A stretch of DNA of 47,469 nucleotides, taken from Idiomarina baltica OS145. GTDB taxonomy: Bacteria; Pseudomonadota; Gammaproteobacteria; Enterobacterales; Alteromonadaceae. Location: the NCBI RefSeq assembly GCF_000152885.1, contig NZ_CH672406.1:60072-107540 (forward strand). The letters run 5' to 3'. Of this stretch, positions 8,398 through 19,311 are shown piece by piece; position 1 is the stretch's first letter, and every line of letters begins with the position of its first letter. The notes under the pieces are model-generated. The model saw only the letters and a list, made by a program, of their open reading frames with translations, had not been told where the DNA came from and did not search any database. Both the position numbers and the translations under genes were made by a program.

Positions 8398-11300
8398 TAG
8401 CCCGCAACCTTAGGCGCACAGTTGTGGCTCAACAACATGAGTTCACGCAATGCAACTGAGAACTTAGCAAACTCGTGGCTCTTCGTGGTGCGGAAGTCCG
8501 ATAACATTGACTGCCAACGTTGCAGCAAGGATTCGTTTTGGTCCATCCAATCATCCAACATTTGCAACGGCTCACCTATCTCTGAGGCCGATTTCAATAC
8601 AACTAAGGTCAACGCACGTTGCTGCCAATCCAGTTCTTCTCGGAATGCGGCACGTGCCAGCGCTTGCCAGTGGTTAGCAACCGGTTGATTATTAATTTGA
8701 TTGAGGAACCAATGTAGATTCAGACGAGCACCTAAATAGAAGTACATGTTGCCAACGGTCTGATACGATTGTTCGGTTTCGTCAGCAATTTCGGCAATGT
8801 CCATTGCCGAAAATACGGTACTCAAGCTCGCCACTTCTTGAGCCAACTCTTTCGGAAGTCCTTGCTCAATATAGCGGTCGATCGTTTTTTGAATCACAGC
8901 CGCTTCATCTTCGTTCATATAACTTAGACAGTTTTTACGCAAGTCATCAAAAGCGGGCATGTAAAAGTCAATGTGCTCTTGAATACCATTTAATTTAGTG
9001 TTGCGGTGACGCAAGAACCAACGTGTAGCTCGACGCACCATACGGCGAACCTGGAACAGAATATCGTTCTGTGTTTCAGCCGGCACTTTATTGTTCAACG
9101 CTTCAATGGCATCCCAAAGTTCCTCAACGCGGAAACACTCGCGAGCCACTACAAATGACGATGCAACTTCAGCGATGGTCGCTCCGGTGGCTTCTTGTTT
9201 ACGAAACACGAAGTTAGGACCCATATCATTGACGATCGTATTAGCTAACTTAGTCGCGATAATCTGTCCCTTCAACGGGTGTGAAGCCATCGAATCAGCA
9301 AACTGTTTTTGCAACGGTTTAGGGAACGAACGGAACAATGCTTTGCCAAGGAACGGATCTTCAGTGATTTCATCGGTGATTAACTGCTCCTTAAGCACCA
9401 TTTTGCCATAGGCTGTTAAAACCGATAGTTCTGGACGTGTCAAACCTTTATTCTGGGCTTGGCGTTCCGCCAGCTCGTCGTCTGAAGGTAAGAACTCCAG
9501 CGAACGATTTAATGCACCGTCACGTTCTAACTGGTGAATAAAGCGTTGCAATTCTTTGATTTGGTCACTACCTCGAAGCGCAGTAATCGAGAGCGATTGT
9601 GTTTGACGATTACAATCGTCAAGAACGATTTCTGCCACTTCATCAGTCATGTCGTACAATAACTTATCGCGTTGTTTCTTCGTGAGGTCACCGTTATTGA
9701 CTAAACCATTCAGCAAGATTTTGATATTGACTTCATTATCTGAACAGTCCACGCCGCCAACATTATCAACGAAGTCGGTATTAATACGACCGCCGCGCTG
9801 AGCAAATTCAATACGACCCAACTGAGTTAAACCTAAGTTACCGCCCTCGCCGATCACTTTGGCTTTCAATTCTGCACCATTAACGCGCAGTGCGTCATTG
9901 GCTCGGTCACCCACATCAGAATCGGTTTCATCTTTACCTTTAATGTAGGTACCGATACCGCCGTTCCAAATAAGATCAACGTCCATGGTTAGACACGCAC
10001 GAATGAGCTCGTTAGGTGTCATTGATTTCTTCTGGGAGCCCAGCATCTTCTTCATTTCTGGCGACAGCTCTATTGCTTTAGCACTGCGACTGAAGATACC
10101 GCCACCTTTAGAAATCAACTCTTTGTTGTAATCTTCCCAGCTTGAGCGCGGCAATTTAAATAAGCGATCACGCTCTTTCCAAGAGCTGGCTGCGTCTGGT
10201 TCTGGGTCGATAAAAATATGCATGTGGTTGAACGCAGCTTGTAGGCGAGTATGTTTAGATAGCAACATGCCGTTACCAAACACATCCCCCGCCATGTCGC
10301 CAATCGCAACACAGGTAAAGTCAGTGGTTTGGCAATCAATACCCATTTCACGGAAGTGACGTTTAACCGACTCCCAAGCACCACGAGCGGTGATACCCAT
10401 TTTCTTATGGTCGTAGCCAACTGAACCGCCGGAAGCAAAGGCGTCGCCCAGCCAAAAGTTATATTCAGCAGAAATACCGTTAGCGATATCTGAGAACGTC
10501 GCTGTGCCTTTATCAGCTGCGACAACCAAGTAAGGGTCGTCTTCGTCCTGACGAACGACGTCAACAGGTGGTACGATTTCACCCTCGACGATATTGTCGG
10601 TGATATCTAATAACGCACGAATAAACGTTTTATAACACGCCTGTCCTTCTGCAATCATACCTTCACGGTCTTCGGGCAGGTGTTTACAGTAGAAACCACC
10701 TTTTGCACCCACAGGTACAATAACGGTGTTCTTAACTTGTTGTGCTTTCACCAGGCCTAAAATTTCAGTACGGAAGTCTTCACGACGGTCCGACCAACGC
10801 AGGCCACCACGAGCCACTTTACCACCCCGTAAATGGACACCCTCTACCCGCGGCGAGTAGACAAAGATTTCGAACTTAGGCAACGGCAACGGCATCTCAG
10901 GTACCAGTTCAGGTAAGAACTTAACTGAGATGTAAGGTTTATCATTGCCTTTTTCATTCTTCTGGAAGAAGTTTGTACGTAAAGCGGCGTCAATTAATTC
11001 AACATAGCGACGGATAATACGATCGTCGTCCAAGTTAGCGACGCTATCTAATTCGGTATTGATGCGCGTATGTAACGCGTCCAGTTTCTTCTCAACACCT
11101 TTAGTGCCGGGCTCAAAACGCGTGTAGAACATCTTAATGACGAGTTTAGCGAGTAGCGGGTACTTGCTAAACGTGCTTTCAATATAGCTTTGACTGAAGG
11201 TCGTACCAATCTGACGCATGTACTTCGCAAACATACGTAAAATAGTGACTTGGCGACCCGTCATACCGGCACCAAGTACGAGCCGGTTAAAGCCATCATC

Positions 11301-13241
11301 TTCAAGTTCACCTTTCCAAACTTTTGCAAACGCATCTTGGAATAGTTCGCGACTGGTTTCTAAATCGAGCGCCCCACCGGTATGGATCATATGAAAATCT
11401 AAAATCCAAAATACATTACCGTCTGCCGCTTTAACAGGATAAGGGCTCTCGCCAATCACACGCAAGCCAAAGTTTTCGAGCATCGGCAGCACGTCTGATA
11501 AGTGGATGGGTTGATCTTTATGGAAAAGCTTGAGACGCAAGTATTTGCTGTCGTCTTTCTCTTCCTGAGCGCGATAAAGCACCATGCCGAGTTTATGTTC
11601 ATCGTCAAGGGACTCAAGCTGGTTGATATCTGAAATCGCAACAGAAGGCAGCACATCCTCTTTATAAGCACGCGGGAACGCTTGACCATAACGTTTATTC
11701 AAACGTGTTGAGCGCGCCTCACCAAAGGTTGAGTTTAAAATACGCTCAAAGTTATCTTCCCAAGTGCGAGCGGCCTCAATAAGATTCTGTTCCAATTCCT
11801 TCACATTTACGTCCTGCTGGTCGTCTTCTAGGCGCACGGTGTAATGCGTTCGTGCGAGATTTGATTCGGAGAAATAAGTGGTAAAGTCAACGTCGTGTTG
11901 AGTACGCAAGGTTTGTTTTAAAATGCGCTGAGTGCGTTCACGTAATAGAGTGTTGTAACGCTCTTTAGGTACATACACCATGCATGTCATAAAGCGACCA
12001 AAAATATCGCGACGCAAGAAAATCCGAGTCATATCCCGCTCTTGCATCTGCAAAACGCCCAAACCAACTTGCAGTAGATCATCATCCTCTGCTTGCACGA
12101 CTTCATCACGCGGATAGGTCTCTAAAATATTAACTAATGCTTTTGCTGCATGCGATTGTGGAGCAAAACCAGACGCTTCAATCACGCGCTTGAGCTTCTG
12201 CGAAACCAGTGGAATATCACGCGCGCTATTGTTGTAGAAGTTCGACGCGTAAAGACCAATAAAGCGATGCTCACCAATGACCTCGCCTTCTTTATTAAAG
12301 CGTTTGACACCAATGTAGTCGCAATGCGCTGGGCGATGAACACGTGACTTTGAATTGGTTTTTGTGAGTAACAGAATGCGATCGTCCTGTGTAATTTCAC
12401 GCGCATCTTCTGGCAAGCTTGAAATTAAACGACCTTTTTCACTGACCGAATTACGCATTAGACCCAAACTGCTATCTTCGGTTTGGCTGAGTTCGTAATC
12501 GCCTTTAACAGGCTTTAAGTCATAAGAGCGATAGCCTGTAATGGTAAAGTTATCATCCGCCAACCAGCGTAAAAACGCTTGGATATTTTGTTTTTCTTCC
12601 TTCGAGCCTGGATAATAATCGGCAGTCACTTCTTCTGCGACTTCAGAGAGCTTGGTCACCATCGGCTGCCAATCGGAGACCGCCAAGCTGATCTCTTCCA
12701 TGACAGAGCTCAATTCTTTCTTCAGCGCTTTTAATTCGTCCTTGGTGCTCTGGCGGTCGACCTCAATTAAGAATGCGGTATCGACAAAATTATCATCACG
12801 AGTACCCGGGCGTAATAAATCAGTGACCTGATTATCTTTATCACGCTTATGGCTAATAGGCATGTGCAACAATAAGTGGCTCGTGATACCCAAGCGTGAT
12901 AAAGCCATGCGGACTGAGTCCACCATAAACGGCATGTCACTCTGAATAATTTCAATAATCGTGTGCGGTGATTCCCAGCCATCATTCGGCACGTCTGGGT
13001 TATATACTTTAATCAGTGCTTTATCGCCGGGTTTATATTCATTAAAGCTGTGCCATAAACCCAGCACAGCACCGTACATATCACTGTCATTACGGTGACT
13101 CAAATCATCTGAGGAAATATTACGATAAAGACGTTTCGCGAAATCTTGCACAAGCGGTGCTTGGCTTGAAGCAACTTTCTTTTGAATAAGTTCGACTACT
13201 TTTTCTAAAAGTACTGGGGATTGACCATCAACCAACGACAT
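8397..13241 (-). CDS. gdhB: NAD-specific glutamate dehydrogenase, GDH-180 type
   Basis: This large enzyme deaminates glutamate to 2-oxoglutarate with NAD and serves catabolism of amino acids. Starting at ATG 13241 it has 1614 residues, the usual size of the 180-kDa class (about 1600-1620). The N-terminal half carries regulatory, ACT-like regions. The catalytic core is recognisable by [16 protein letters not shown], then VPVGAKGGF, the dinucleotide-binding segment [12 protein letters not shown], and [13 protein letters not shown]. The frame is open for 46 more codons upstream, but the predicted promoter at 13336-13364 lies within that stretch, and AAGGA precedes ATG 13241, so the longer version is rejected. 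It is followed directly by pyrD. Confidence 0.95.
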   Translation of the reverse strand: MSLVDGQSPVLLEKVVELIQKKVASSQAPLVQDFAKRLYRNISSDDLSHRNDSDMYGAVLGLWHSFNEYKPGDKALIKVYNPDVPNDGWESPHTIIEIIQSDMPFMVDSVRMALSRLGITSHLLLHMPISHKRDKDNQVTDLLRPGTRDDNFVDTAFLIEVDRQSTKDELKALKKELSSVMEEISLAVSDWQPMVTKLSEVAEEVTADYYPGSKEEKQNIQAFLRWLADDNFTITGYRSYDLKPVKGDYELSQTEDSSLGLMRNSVSEKGRLISSLPEDAREITQDDRILLLTKTNSKSRVHRPAHCDYIGVKRFNKEGEVIGEHRFIGLYASNFYNNSARDIPLVSQKLKRVIEASGFAPQSHAAKALVNILETYPRDEVVQAEDDDLLQVGLGVLQMQERDMTRIFLRRDIFGRFMTCMVYVPKERYNTLLRERTQRILKQTLRTQHDVDFTTYFSESNLARTHYTVRLEDDQQDVNVKELEQNLIEAARTWEDNFERILNSTFGEARSTRLNKRYGQAFPRAYKEDVLPSVAISDINQLESLDDEHKLGMVLYRAQEEKDDSKYLRLKLFHKDQPIHLSDVLPMLENFGLRVIGESPYPVKAADGNVFWILDFHMIHTGGALDLETSRELFQDAFAKVWKGELEDDGFNRLVLGAGMTGRQVTILRMFAKYMRQIGTTFSQSYIESTFSKYPLLAKLVIKMFYTRFEPGTKGVEKKLDALHTRINTELDSVANLDDDRIIRRYVELIDAALRTNFFQKNEKGNDKPYISVKFLPELVPEMPLPLPKFEIFVYSPRVEGVHLRGGKVARGGLRWSDRREDFRTEILGLVKAQQVKNTVIVPVGAKGGFYCKHLPEDREGMIAEGQACYKTFIRALLDITDNIVEGEIVPPVDVVRQDEDDPYLVVAADKGTATFSDIANGISAEYNFWLGDAFASGGSVGYDHKKMGITARGAWESVKRHFREMGIDCQTTDFTCVAIGDMAGDVFGNGMLLSKHTRLQAAFNHMHIFIDPEPDAASSWKERDRLFKLPRSSWEDYNKELISKGGGIFSRSAKAIELSPEMKKMLGSQKKSMTPNELIRACLTMDVDLIWNGGIGTYIKGKDETDSDVGDRANDALRVNGAELKAKVIGEGGNLGLTQLGRIEFAQRGGRINTDFVDNVGGVDCSDNEVNIKILLNGLVNNGDLTKKQRDKLLYDMTDEVAEIVLDDCNRQTQSLSITALRGSDQIKELQRFIHQLERDGALNRSLEFLPSDDELAERQAQNKGLTRPELSVLTAYGKMVLKEQLITDEITEDPFLGKALFRSFPKPLQKQFADSMASHPLKGQIIATKLANTIVNDMGPNFVFRKQEATGATIAEVASSFVVARECFRVEELWDAIEALNNKVPAETQNDILFQVRRMVRRATRWFLRHRNTKLNGIQEHIDFYMPAFDDLRKNCLSYMNEDEAAVIQKTIDRYIEQGLPKELAQEVASLSTVFSAMDIAEIADETEQSYQTVGNMYFYLGARLNLHWFLNQINNQPVANHWQALARAAFREELDWQQRALTLVVLKSASEIGEPLQMLDDWMDQNESLLQRWQSMLSDFRTTKSHEFAKFSVALRELMLLSHNCAPKVAG

Positions 13242-13335
13242 AATTGCAGAGTCCTTGAGATTATTTTTTTGATGAAACGTCGTAGGCAAGCCACAAAGCG
13301 GCCCACGGCCTGATAATCTACCTATGATTGATGTT

Positions 13336-13364
13336 ATTGTCGGACATTTAAGGCAGGCTTTCAA
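13336..13364 (-). promoter_or_regulatory. Promoter of gdhB
   Basis: On the minus strand TTGAAA (13359-13364) and GACAAT (13336-13341) are separated by 17 bases. Transcription would start near 13329, giving a leader of about 88 bases before the ATG at 13241. No riboswitch-like structure was recognised in the leader. Confidence 0.55.
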
Positions 13365-13449
13365 CGCATATTCGTGCAATAAATGAGTGTTTAGACCAGC
13401 GAGTAGTAAAGCTTATGAAAAATAACTCAATAACTATCCAAATTAGGAG

Positions 13450-13671
13450 CTAAATTCGCTTGAGGGAAACGAATTTATTATTGTTATCGAGCTGTATAAT
13501 GAACCGACCGGATACGCCAGTTGAGTCGACAAAAGGAACCATACGACCGGCCGGAATAGCAATTCGTACGTTAGTATCAGACAGTACAACTAAATGTTGG
13601 GCGCCACCACCGTAGTAAATATCGATAAATTCCTGATACGACATAGAAATTGAAAAACGATATTCAATCAC
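13450..13671 (-). CDS. DUF2835 family protein
   Basis: A 73-residue protein of a small uncharacterised family found beside pepN in many gammaproteobacteria. Visible family features are the S-Y-Q-E-F-I-D-I-Y-Y segment near 11-20, IPAGRM near 39-44, PFVDSTGVSGRF near 46-57 and a C-terminal Leu-Asp. It has no signal peptide or membrane segment. The start is GTG at 13671 with GGGAG seven bases upstream. It begins 35 bases after pepN, presumably on the same transcript. Function is unknown. Confidence 0.8.
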   Translation of the reverse strand: MIEYRFSISMSYQEFIDIYYGGGAQHLVVLSDTNVRIAIPAGRMVPFVDSTGVSGRFIIQLDNNNKFVSLKRI

Positions 13672-13706
13672 AGGATGACTCCCAACTCGCTATTTCGTGA
13701 AAATAG

Positions 13707-16319
13707 TTATGCAGCTAAACTATTTTCTATTTTTTCTTGTAAATCACTTGCTAAGTTCGGCAACGCTTGGATTTTTTCCAGTTGTTGCTTCATCAATGCC
13801 TGTCGCTCGGCATCGTACCGTCTCCAAGACATAAAGCTTGATATTAAACGCGATGCTACCTGCGGATTTTTATCATTTAACTGACAAATGACATCACCAA
13901 TTAACGCATAGCCGGCTCCATCAAACTGATGAAATCTTGCGCTATTTTGTGTGAACGCCGCCAACAATGAATAAATTCGGTTCGGATTATCTAGACTGAA
14001 ATCGGGGTGTTTCATTAAGGTTTTAACATTGGCAATGGTACCATCCGTATCGGCTAATGCCTGCGTCTGGAACCACTTATCCATCACCAGTTTATCACCG
14101 CGCCATTGCTGATCAAAAGCTTCCACAAGCGTGATAGCATTTGATGCGTTGCCCCAAACCGATGCCTGCAGTGCCGCCAGTCGATCCGTCATATTCGTTG
14201 CGTTATCAAACTGCGTTTGACTCAGATTCACGTAATTTTCGCCCGCTACGGTAAGATAACTCAATAGCACATTTTGCAATTGCCGTAGCGCTATATCCTC
14301 ACCTGACAAGCGATAGTCACGCTGCTGCAATTCATCATAAATAGCGGCATAACGTGCACTCATCGTGCCGTGCAAATGTTCAGCTAAATGACGTTTTAAC
14401 TGTCGCAAGTTGTGAACAATGGTATCAATCTCAATGGTTTCAAAATACTCGCCAACGGTAGCCGCATTTGGCAACGTCAGCGTCAATGCGATTAACGCAG
14501 GATCAGTATCCGACGTGATTAAACGTTCACACGCATCGACAAGCGCCTTATCCACTTCGACCGTTGATTGCGACTTGACCGCATCCACCACGCGACTTGT
14601 AAATAGCTGCTGTGCAGCGTCCCAGCGACTCACCGGATCGTCTGCATGCGCCATTAAGGTCAACATCGCTGCTTCAGGTAAATCACGTTGCACTTTAACG
14701 GGTGCAGAAAAATCATCGAAGACCGAGACAATCGGTTCTTCATTCGACGCCAATTGAGCTGCAAATTCGCCATTGACGTAAAAGCTTTGACGTTCTTCAG
14801 TCAGTTCGAGCAGGTTTTCAGCGAGCACTATACGGTTACCGTTAGGTGCATAGGCCGATATACGCATTGGAATATGCATGGGTCGTTTTTCCGCCTGACC
14901 TGGTGTAGCTGGAACCGTCTGACGGGTGTTGATAATGAGTTGTTGCTTGTCAGTATCAAACGCGGTTTCGACTTCCACACTCGGTGTCCCAGCTTGCTCA
15001 TACCAGCGACGGAATAGTGTAAAATCCCGATCGTTGGCATCTTCCATCGCTTTGACAAAATCTTCACAGGTCACTGCGGCACCGTCATGGCGTTCGACAT
15101 AAAGCTTCATGCCACGCTGAAAGCCAGTTTCGCCCAGTAATGTATGCATCATACGAATGACTTCAGCGCCTTTGTTATACACGGTCACCGTATAAAAGTT
15201 ATTCATCTCCACAACTTTGTCAGGTCGAATGGGGTGAGCCATTGGCCCTGCGTCCTCAGTAAACTGATGACTACGAATCACCTTCACGTTTTGAATACGA
15301 TTAACCGCACGTGAACCTAAATCTGAGCTAAATTCTTGATCACGGAATACCGTCAGACCTTCTTTCAGCGAAAGCTGGAACCAATCGCGGCAAGTAATTC
15401 GGTTTCCCGTCCAGTTGTGAAAGTATTCATGACCGATCACCGATTCGATATTTAAAAAATCTTGGTCGGTGCCGGTTTTAGGATTAGCAAGCACATATTT
15501 AGAATTGAAGACATTAAGTCCTTTGTTCTCCATAGCGCCCATATTGAAGAAGTCGACCGCGACAATCATGTAGATATCGAGATCGTAAACTAGACCAAAG
15601 CGTTCCTCGTCCCAACGCATTGCATTTTTTAACGACACCATCGCGTGCTCACTGCGATCTAAGTTACCTTTATCGACAAATAACTGCAGTGCGACTTCGC
15701 GTCCTTCGCGCGTCACGAAGGTGTCCTCAAGTAAATCAAAATCACCACACACCAACGCAAATAAATAGCTCGGTTTAGGGTATGGGTCATGCCAAGTGAC
15801 AAACGGCTTGCCCTCTTCCTCACCGTGTTCAACGCTGTTGCCATTCGCCAAAATATGCGGATAGTCTGCACTCGGTGCGATAACTTTGGTAGTAAAAGTC
15901 GCCAATACATCGGGGCGATCTAAGTAGTAAGTTATACGGCGGAAACCCTCTGCCTCGCATTGGGTACAAAAAGTACCTTCAGCCAGATAAAGCCCTTCCA
16001 GCGCTTTATTGGTCGATGGGTTCAATGTATTGACCACTGTCAGTGTGAACTCATTTTGCTCAACCTCAATGGTCAGCGTTGAGTCAGTGACTGTATAATC
16101 TGAAGTGTTGAGAGCTTGGTCGTTTAAAACAACCTTTTCCAATTCGATGTGCTCTCCATCGAGTACCAACGCATCACTGTGCTCGCCTTGGCGCTTTATT
16201 TTCATGGTATTAGTGATGCGTGTGTTTGTCTTGTCCAATTCAACAACTAAGTTCACCGTATCGATGGTGAACTTAGGTGCTTGGTAATCTTTCCGATACT
16301 TCGCGGTTTTTTGTGACAT
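13707..16319 (-). CDS. pepN: Aminopeptidase N (M1 family)
   Basis: This zinc aminopeptidase removes N-terminal residues from peptides in the cytoplasm and is a main enzyme of downstream protein breakdown. The 870 residues equal the E. coli length, and the motifs fall at the same positions: substrate-anchoring GAMEN at 261-265, HEYFH at 297-301 and the distal zinc ligand Glu320. The C-terminal half is the helical domain of bacterial M1 enzymes. It starts 9 bases after nhaC with AGAGGG upstream, so it is probably cotranscribed with the two Na+-coupled transporters before it. Confidence 0.97.
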   Translation of the reverse strand: MSQKTAKYRKDYQAPKFTIDTVNLVVELDKTNTRITNTMKIKRQGEHSDALVLDGEHIELEKVVLNDQALNTSDYTVTDSTLTIEVEQNEFTLTVVNTLNPSTNKALEGLYLAEGTFCTQCEAEGFRRITYYLDRPDVLATFTTKVIAPSADYPHILANGNSVEHGEEEGKPFVTWHDPYPKPSYLFALVCGDFDLLEDTFVTREGREVALQLFVDKGNLDRSEHAMVSLKNAMRWDEERFGLVYDLDIYMIVAVDFFNMGAMENKGLNVFNSKYVLANPKTGTDQDFLNIESVIGHEYFHNWTGNRITCRDWFQLSLKEGLTVFRDQEFSSDLGSRAVNRIQNVKVIRSHQFTEDAGPMAHPIRPDKVVEMNNFYTVTVYNKGAEVIRMMHTLLGETGFQRGMKLYVERHDGAAVTCEDFVKAMEDANDRDFTLFRRWYEQAGTPSVEVETAFDTDKQQLIINTRQTVPATPGQAEKRPMHIPMRISAYAPNGNRIVLAENLLELTEERQSFYVNGEFAAQLASNEEPIVSVFDDFSAPVKVQRDLPEAAMLTLMAHADDPVSRWDAAQQLFTSRVVDAVKSQSTVEVDKALVDACERLITSDTDPALIALTLTLPNAATVGEYFETIEIDTIVHNLRQLKRHLAEHLHGTMSARYAAIYDELQQRDYRLSGEDIALRQLQNVLLSYLTVAGENYVNLSQTQFDNATNMTDRLAALQASVWGNASNAITLVEAFDQQWRGDKLVMDKWFQTQALADTDGTIANVKTLMKHPDFSLDNPNRIYSLLAAFTQNSARFHQFDGAGYALIGDVICQLNDKNPQVASRLISSFMSWRRYDAERQALMKQQLEKIQALPNLASDLQEKIENSLAA

Positions 16320-16328
16320 AAACCCTCT

Positions 16329-17792
16329 TTACGACGTTTGAGTATTTTCAGTCATTTCTGGCTCACGACGTAAAATCGTCCATCCAGTATAAGCCAGTAC
16401 AATCGCAATTAATGGTGTCAAATAGTTAAAGAATGCATATATACCATAGTCTAGCGGACTTACAGCCAGAACACTAAACATGTATGCGCCACAGGTGTTC
16501 CATGGAATCAATGCGGAAGTCAAAGTACCACTGTCTTCCAATGTACGAGAAAGTACTCGAGGATCCAGGCCGCGACGTTGATATTCTTCTTTAAACATAC
16601 GGCCAGGCAATACGATGGCCATGTATTGGTCGGCAGTTAATACGTTGGCGCCAAAACAGGTAAATAACGTACCAGTGATCAAACTGCCTACTGACTTCGC
16701 TGACTTTAGCATGCCCTGAATAAAGCGCTTTAACAGCCCGAGCTTTTCCATGACGGCGCCGAACGTCATTGCACTTAAAATCAACCATAGGGTATTAAGC
16801 ATGCTCGACATACCGCCGCCACTCAGCAGCGAATCAAGGTTTGTGCTTCCGGTACTGACCGTCGTACCATCAGACATTGCGAGCCAAATTACTTTCAGGT
16901 GCGCTAAGAAGGTGTCATTACCACCCGCCATCTGCTGCACCATATCAGGTTGAAAAATGAGTGCCCAAACACCACCTAGCAACGCACCAAAAAACACAGT
17001 CGGTAACGCAGGTTTACGGGTTGCTGCTAAAAATAGCAGAACACCTAAGGGTACTAACATTGCCCAACCTACATTAAAGGTATTGTCGAGCAGGCTTTGC
17101 ATTTGATTCAGCTTTTCAAGAGATACCGATGAGTCGGCGTTCAGCCCCAAGAATAGGAAGATTGTCACTGAAATAATAAACGCGGGGCCTGCGGTGTAGC
17201 CCATATAGCGAATATGAGCGAACAATTCAGTACCGCTGACTGCGGGTGCCAAATTCGTAGTGTCGGACAATGGAGACATTTTGTCGCCAAAATACGACCC
17301 CGAAACGATAGCACCGGCTGCGATAGCAGGGTCAAGACCCATGCCCGATGCGACTCCCATTAACGCAACACCAATGGTTGCAGCCGTCGTCCAAGAGCTA
17401 CCAATCGACAATGCAATGATACCGCAAATAATACAGCTAGCAGCATAAAACAGCCCCGGGTTTAACAACTCTAAACCGTAGTAAATCAGCGTCGGTACGG
17501 TACCTGAGAGCAACCAAGTACCAATCAAGGAGCCTACCGCAAGAATAATCAACATGGCGCCTAAAGCAACAGAGATACCTTCTTGAATACCTTTTTCAAT
17601 TTGCTCCCAGCTGAAGCCATTCTTAAAGCCGATAATGCAGGCAATACCTGCAGCTATCCAAAGCGCTATTTGGTTAGGTCCATAGGATGAGTCTTCGCCA
17701 AAGAAATACACTGATGAGGCCAACATAATGACCAAAGCGACCAGCGGAATCAGTGCCTGAAAAAGTGTGGGCTGTTTTATTTGTTGTGTCAT
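16329..17792 (-). CDS. nhaC: Na+/H+ antiporter, NhaC family
   Basis: This inner-membrane secondary transporter exchanges sodium for protons. The 487-residue protein has about 11-12 hydrophobic segments, and conserved blocks of the NhaC family are visible: GSSWTTAATIGVALMG, the charged SGSYFGDKMSPLSDTTN loop, and LTADQYMAIVLPGRMF with EDSGTLTSALIPWNTC toward the end. Some relatives exchange malate/lactate, so NhaC is a family name and the ion pair is inferred. It lies 12 bases after the SNF transporter gene and 9 bases before pepN. Confidence 0.88.
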   Translation of the reverse strand: MTQQIKQPTLFQALIPLVALVIMLASSVYFFGEDSSYGPNQIALWIAAGIACIIGFKNGFSWEQIEKGIQEGISVALGAMLIILAVGSLIGTWLLSGTVPTLIYYGLELLNPGLFYAASCIICGIIALSIGSSWTTAATIGVALMGVASGMGLDPAIAAGAIVSGSYFGDKMSPLSDTTNLAPAVSGTELFAHIRYMGYTAGPAFIISVTIFLFLGLNADSSVSLEKLNQMQSLLDNTFNVGWAMLVPLGVLLFLAATRKPALPTVFFGALLGGVWALIFQPDMVQQMAGGNDTFLAHLKVIWLAMSDGTTVSTGSTNLDSLLSGGGMSSMLNTLWLILSAMTFGAVMEKLGLLKRFIQGMLKSAKSVGSLITGTLFTCFGANVLTADQYMAIVLPGRMFKEEYQRRGLDPRVLSRTLEDSGTLTSALIPWNTCGAYMFSVLAVSPLDYGIYAFFNYLTPLIAIVLAYTGWTILRREPEMTENTQTS

Positions 17793-17804
17793 GAATGCGT
17801 TATC

Positions 17805-19187
17805 CTAAATCTCGATAATGCCGATAAGTTGAAGAAAAATTATAATAATAGCGATCGGTGCAACGTATTTGAGGCACAAATGCCAAATATCAAAAATGTG
17901 GTTGCCAGCATCAAGCTCGTCTTTAGCGTTATCACGCGTCATTACCCAACCCGCTAAAACGGCGAGCAGCAAGCCACCTAACGGTAATAATAGACTCGAT
18001 GTGAGTAAGTCAATCACATCAAAAATTGAATTCAATGGCTTACCCAGCCACTGTGTACTCAGTTGCGCCCAAGAGCTCCCAGAGAACGAGTGGATCGTGA
18101 GCTGTCCCAGCAACCATAATACACTGGCGGAAATGATCGTTGAGGGCCAACGCGATAGATTGAATTTTTCTGAGACAAAAGCCACCGACGCTTCAATCAT
18201 TGCTATCGCCGAAGTAAATGCGGCGATCACTAACATTGTGAAAAATAGAGTGCCTACCCACTGTCCCCCCGGCATTTCACCAAAAGCCAGTGGCAATGTG
18301 GTAAATATTAATCCAGGTCCTTCACTCGGTGTTAGATTAAAGCCAAATACCAACGGGAAAATGGCGAGACCTGCAATTAAAGCAACCAGTGTATCAATCA
18401 CCGCTATCCAAACGCTTGTTTGTACGACCGAAGTTTCCTTGGGCAAGTAAGCGCCATACATAATGACAACGCCGGATGCTAAACCGAGCGTGAAGAACGA
18501 GTGACCCAGCGCAATCATCACGCCGTTAATCGAAAGCTTTGAAAAGTCTGGTTTAAACATGAATTCTACGGCTTCGCCAAACGCCCCAATGTTTCCAGCA
18601 TAGATCGCCAAAGCGATCAGCAACACAAACATAGCCGGCAATAAAAAACGAACCGAGCGTTCGAGTCCTTTGTTGACTCCCTTGCCCACAACAACCACTA
18701 CGCCAATCAATATAAGCGTGTGCCACAGCATCAACTCACTCGCCGATGACAACATGCCAGAGAATAGCCCCCCGACTTGCTCGGCTGAGGCACCATTGAA
18801 TGCGCCTCCCGCCGCTTTAAACACGTAATCGAGCGCCCATCCTGCAATAACGGCATAAAAGCTCAAGACGAGAAAGCCCGTCAACATGCCTAACCAACCT
18901 GCCAATTGCCAATGCCGACTACGTTTAGACTCGACTGCGACTTGCTCTGCGGCGTATCCCGGTGAGTGACGACCTCGTCGACCAATGACCACTTCGGCCA
19001 TCATGATAGGGATGCCAATGAATGCGATACAAAGCAGATATACTAAAACGAAAGCACCGCCTCCGTTTTCTCCCATCACGTAGGGAAACTTCCAAATATT
19101 GCCAAGGCCTACGGCGGCCGCCGACGATGCCAAAATAAATGACAATCGACTTGACCAACGACTTGATATTGATGCTGAGTTTTTCAT
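17805..19187 (-). CDS. Sodium-dependent transporter, neurotransmitter-symporter (SNF) family
   Basis: A Na+-coupled amino-acid symporter of the LeuT fold. The 460-residue protein opens with the family signature in the first membrane helix (AAAVGLGNIWKFPY near 24-37 and NGGGAF near 41-46), followed by the usual arrangement of 11-12 helices. The unwound segment in helix 6 (GHSFFTLGLASG) is also recognisable. The substrate cannot be read from sequence; tryptophan, tyrosine or other neutral amino acids are possible. It is the first gene of a row with nhaC and pepN. A transporter importing amino acids with Na+ next to a Na+/H+ antiporter makes physiological sense. Confidence 0.9.
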   Translation of the reverse strand: MKNSASISSRWSSRLSFILASSAAAVGLGNIWKFPYVMGENGGGAFVLVYLLCIAFIGIPIMMAEVVIGRRGRHSPGYAAEQVAVESKRSRHWQLAGWLGMLTGFLVLSFYAVIAGWALDYVFKAAGGAFNGASAEQVGGLFSGMLSSASELMLWHTLILIGVVVVVGKGVNKGLERSVRFLLPAMFVLLIALAIYAGNIGAFGEAVEFMFKPDFSKLSINGVMIALGHSFFTLGLASGVVIMYGAYLPKETSVVQTSVWIAVIDTLVALIAGLAIFPLVFGFNLTPSEGPGLIFTTLPLAFGEMPGGQWVGTLFFTMLVIAAFTSAIAMIEASVAFVSEKFNLSRWPSTIISASVLWLLGQLTIHSFSGSSWAQLSTQWLGKPLNSIFDVIDLLTSSLLLPLGGLLLAVLAGWVMTRDNAKDELDAGNHIFDIWHLCLKYVAPIAIIIIFLQLIGIIEI

Positions 19188-19209
19188 TGTTGTTCTAGAT
19201 CATTTTTTT

Positions 19210-19215
19210 AGTATA
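19210..19215 (-). promoter_or_regulatory. Possible -10 box of the SNF-nhaC-pepN row
   Basis: TATACT on the minus strand, 23 bases before the start codon and downstream of the prc terminator. No convincing -35 box sits at the right distance. Confidence 0.3.
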
Positions 19216-19260
19216 ACGCGGTAGTTGACCACAAACTGCGTGGGTTGCCAAGCATACGTA

Positions 19261-19289
19261 AAAAAACCGCCATAAAGCGGCGGTTTTTT
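19261..19289. terminator. Intrinsic terminator after prc
   Basis: A stem of CCGCC/GGCGG with flanking A6/T6 that also pair, a 7-base loop and a T run on the minus strand. It ends the proQ-prc transcript 23 bases after the prc stop. It is symmetrical, so it would also work on the plus strand. Confidence 0.9.
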
Positions 19290-19311
19290 GAGCATATCTA
19301 TGACTATTGAC

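Noticed and set aside
10115-10582. A 155-codon frame overlapping gdhB on the same strand
   Set aside because: It is out of frame within the conserved catalytic region of gdhB and has no start signal.
13242-13449. Possible riboswitch or small RNA in the 208-base gap between the DUF2835 gene and gdhB
   Set aside because: I found a promoter but no conserved riboswitch core or strong hairpin set. The gap is sufficiently explained by the promoter and leader.
17869-18450. A 193-codon open frame on the plus strand inside the SNF transporter gene
   Set aside because: It is antisense to a clear family member and its product has no recognisable features.
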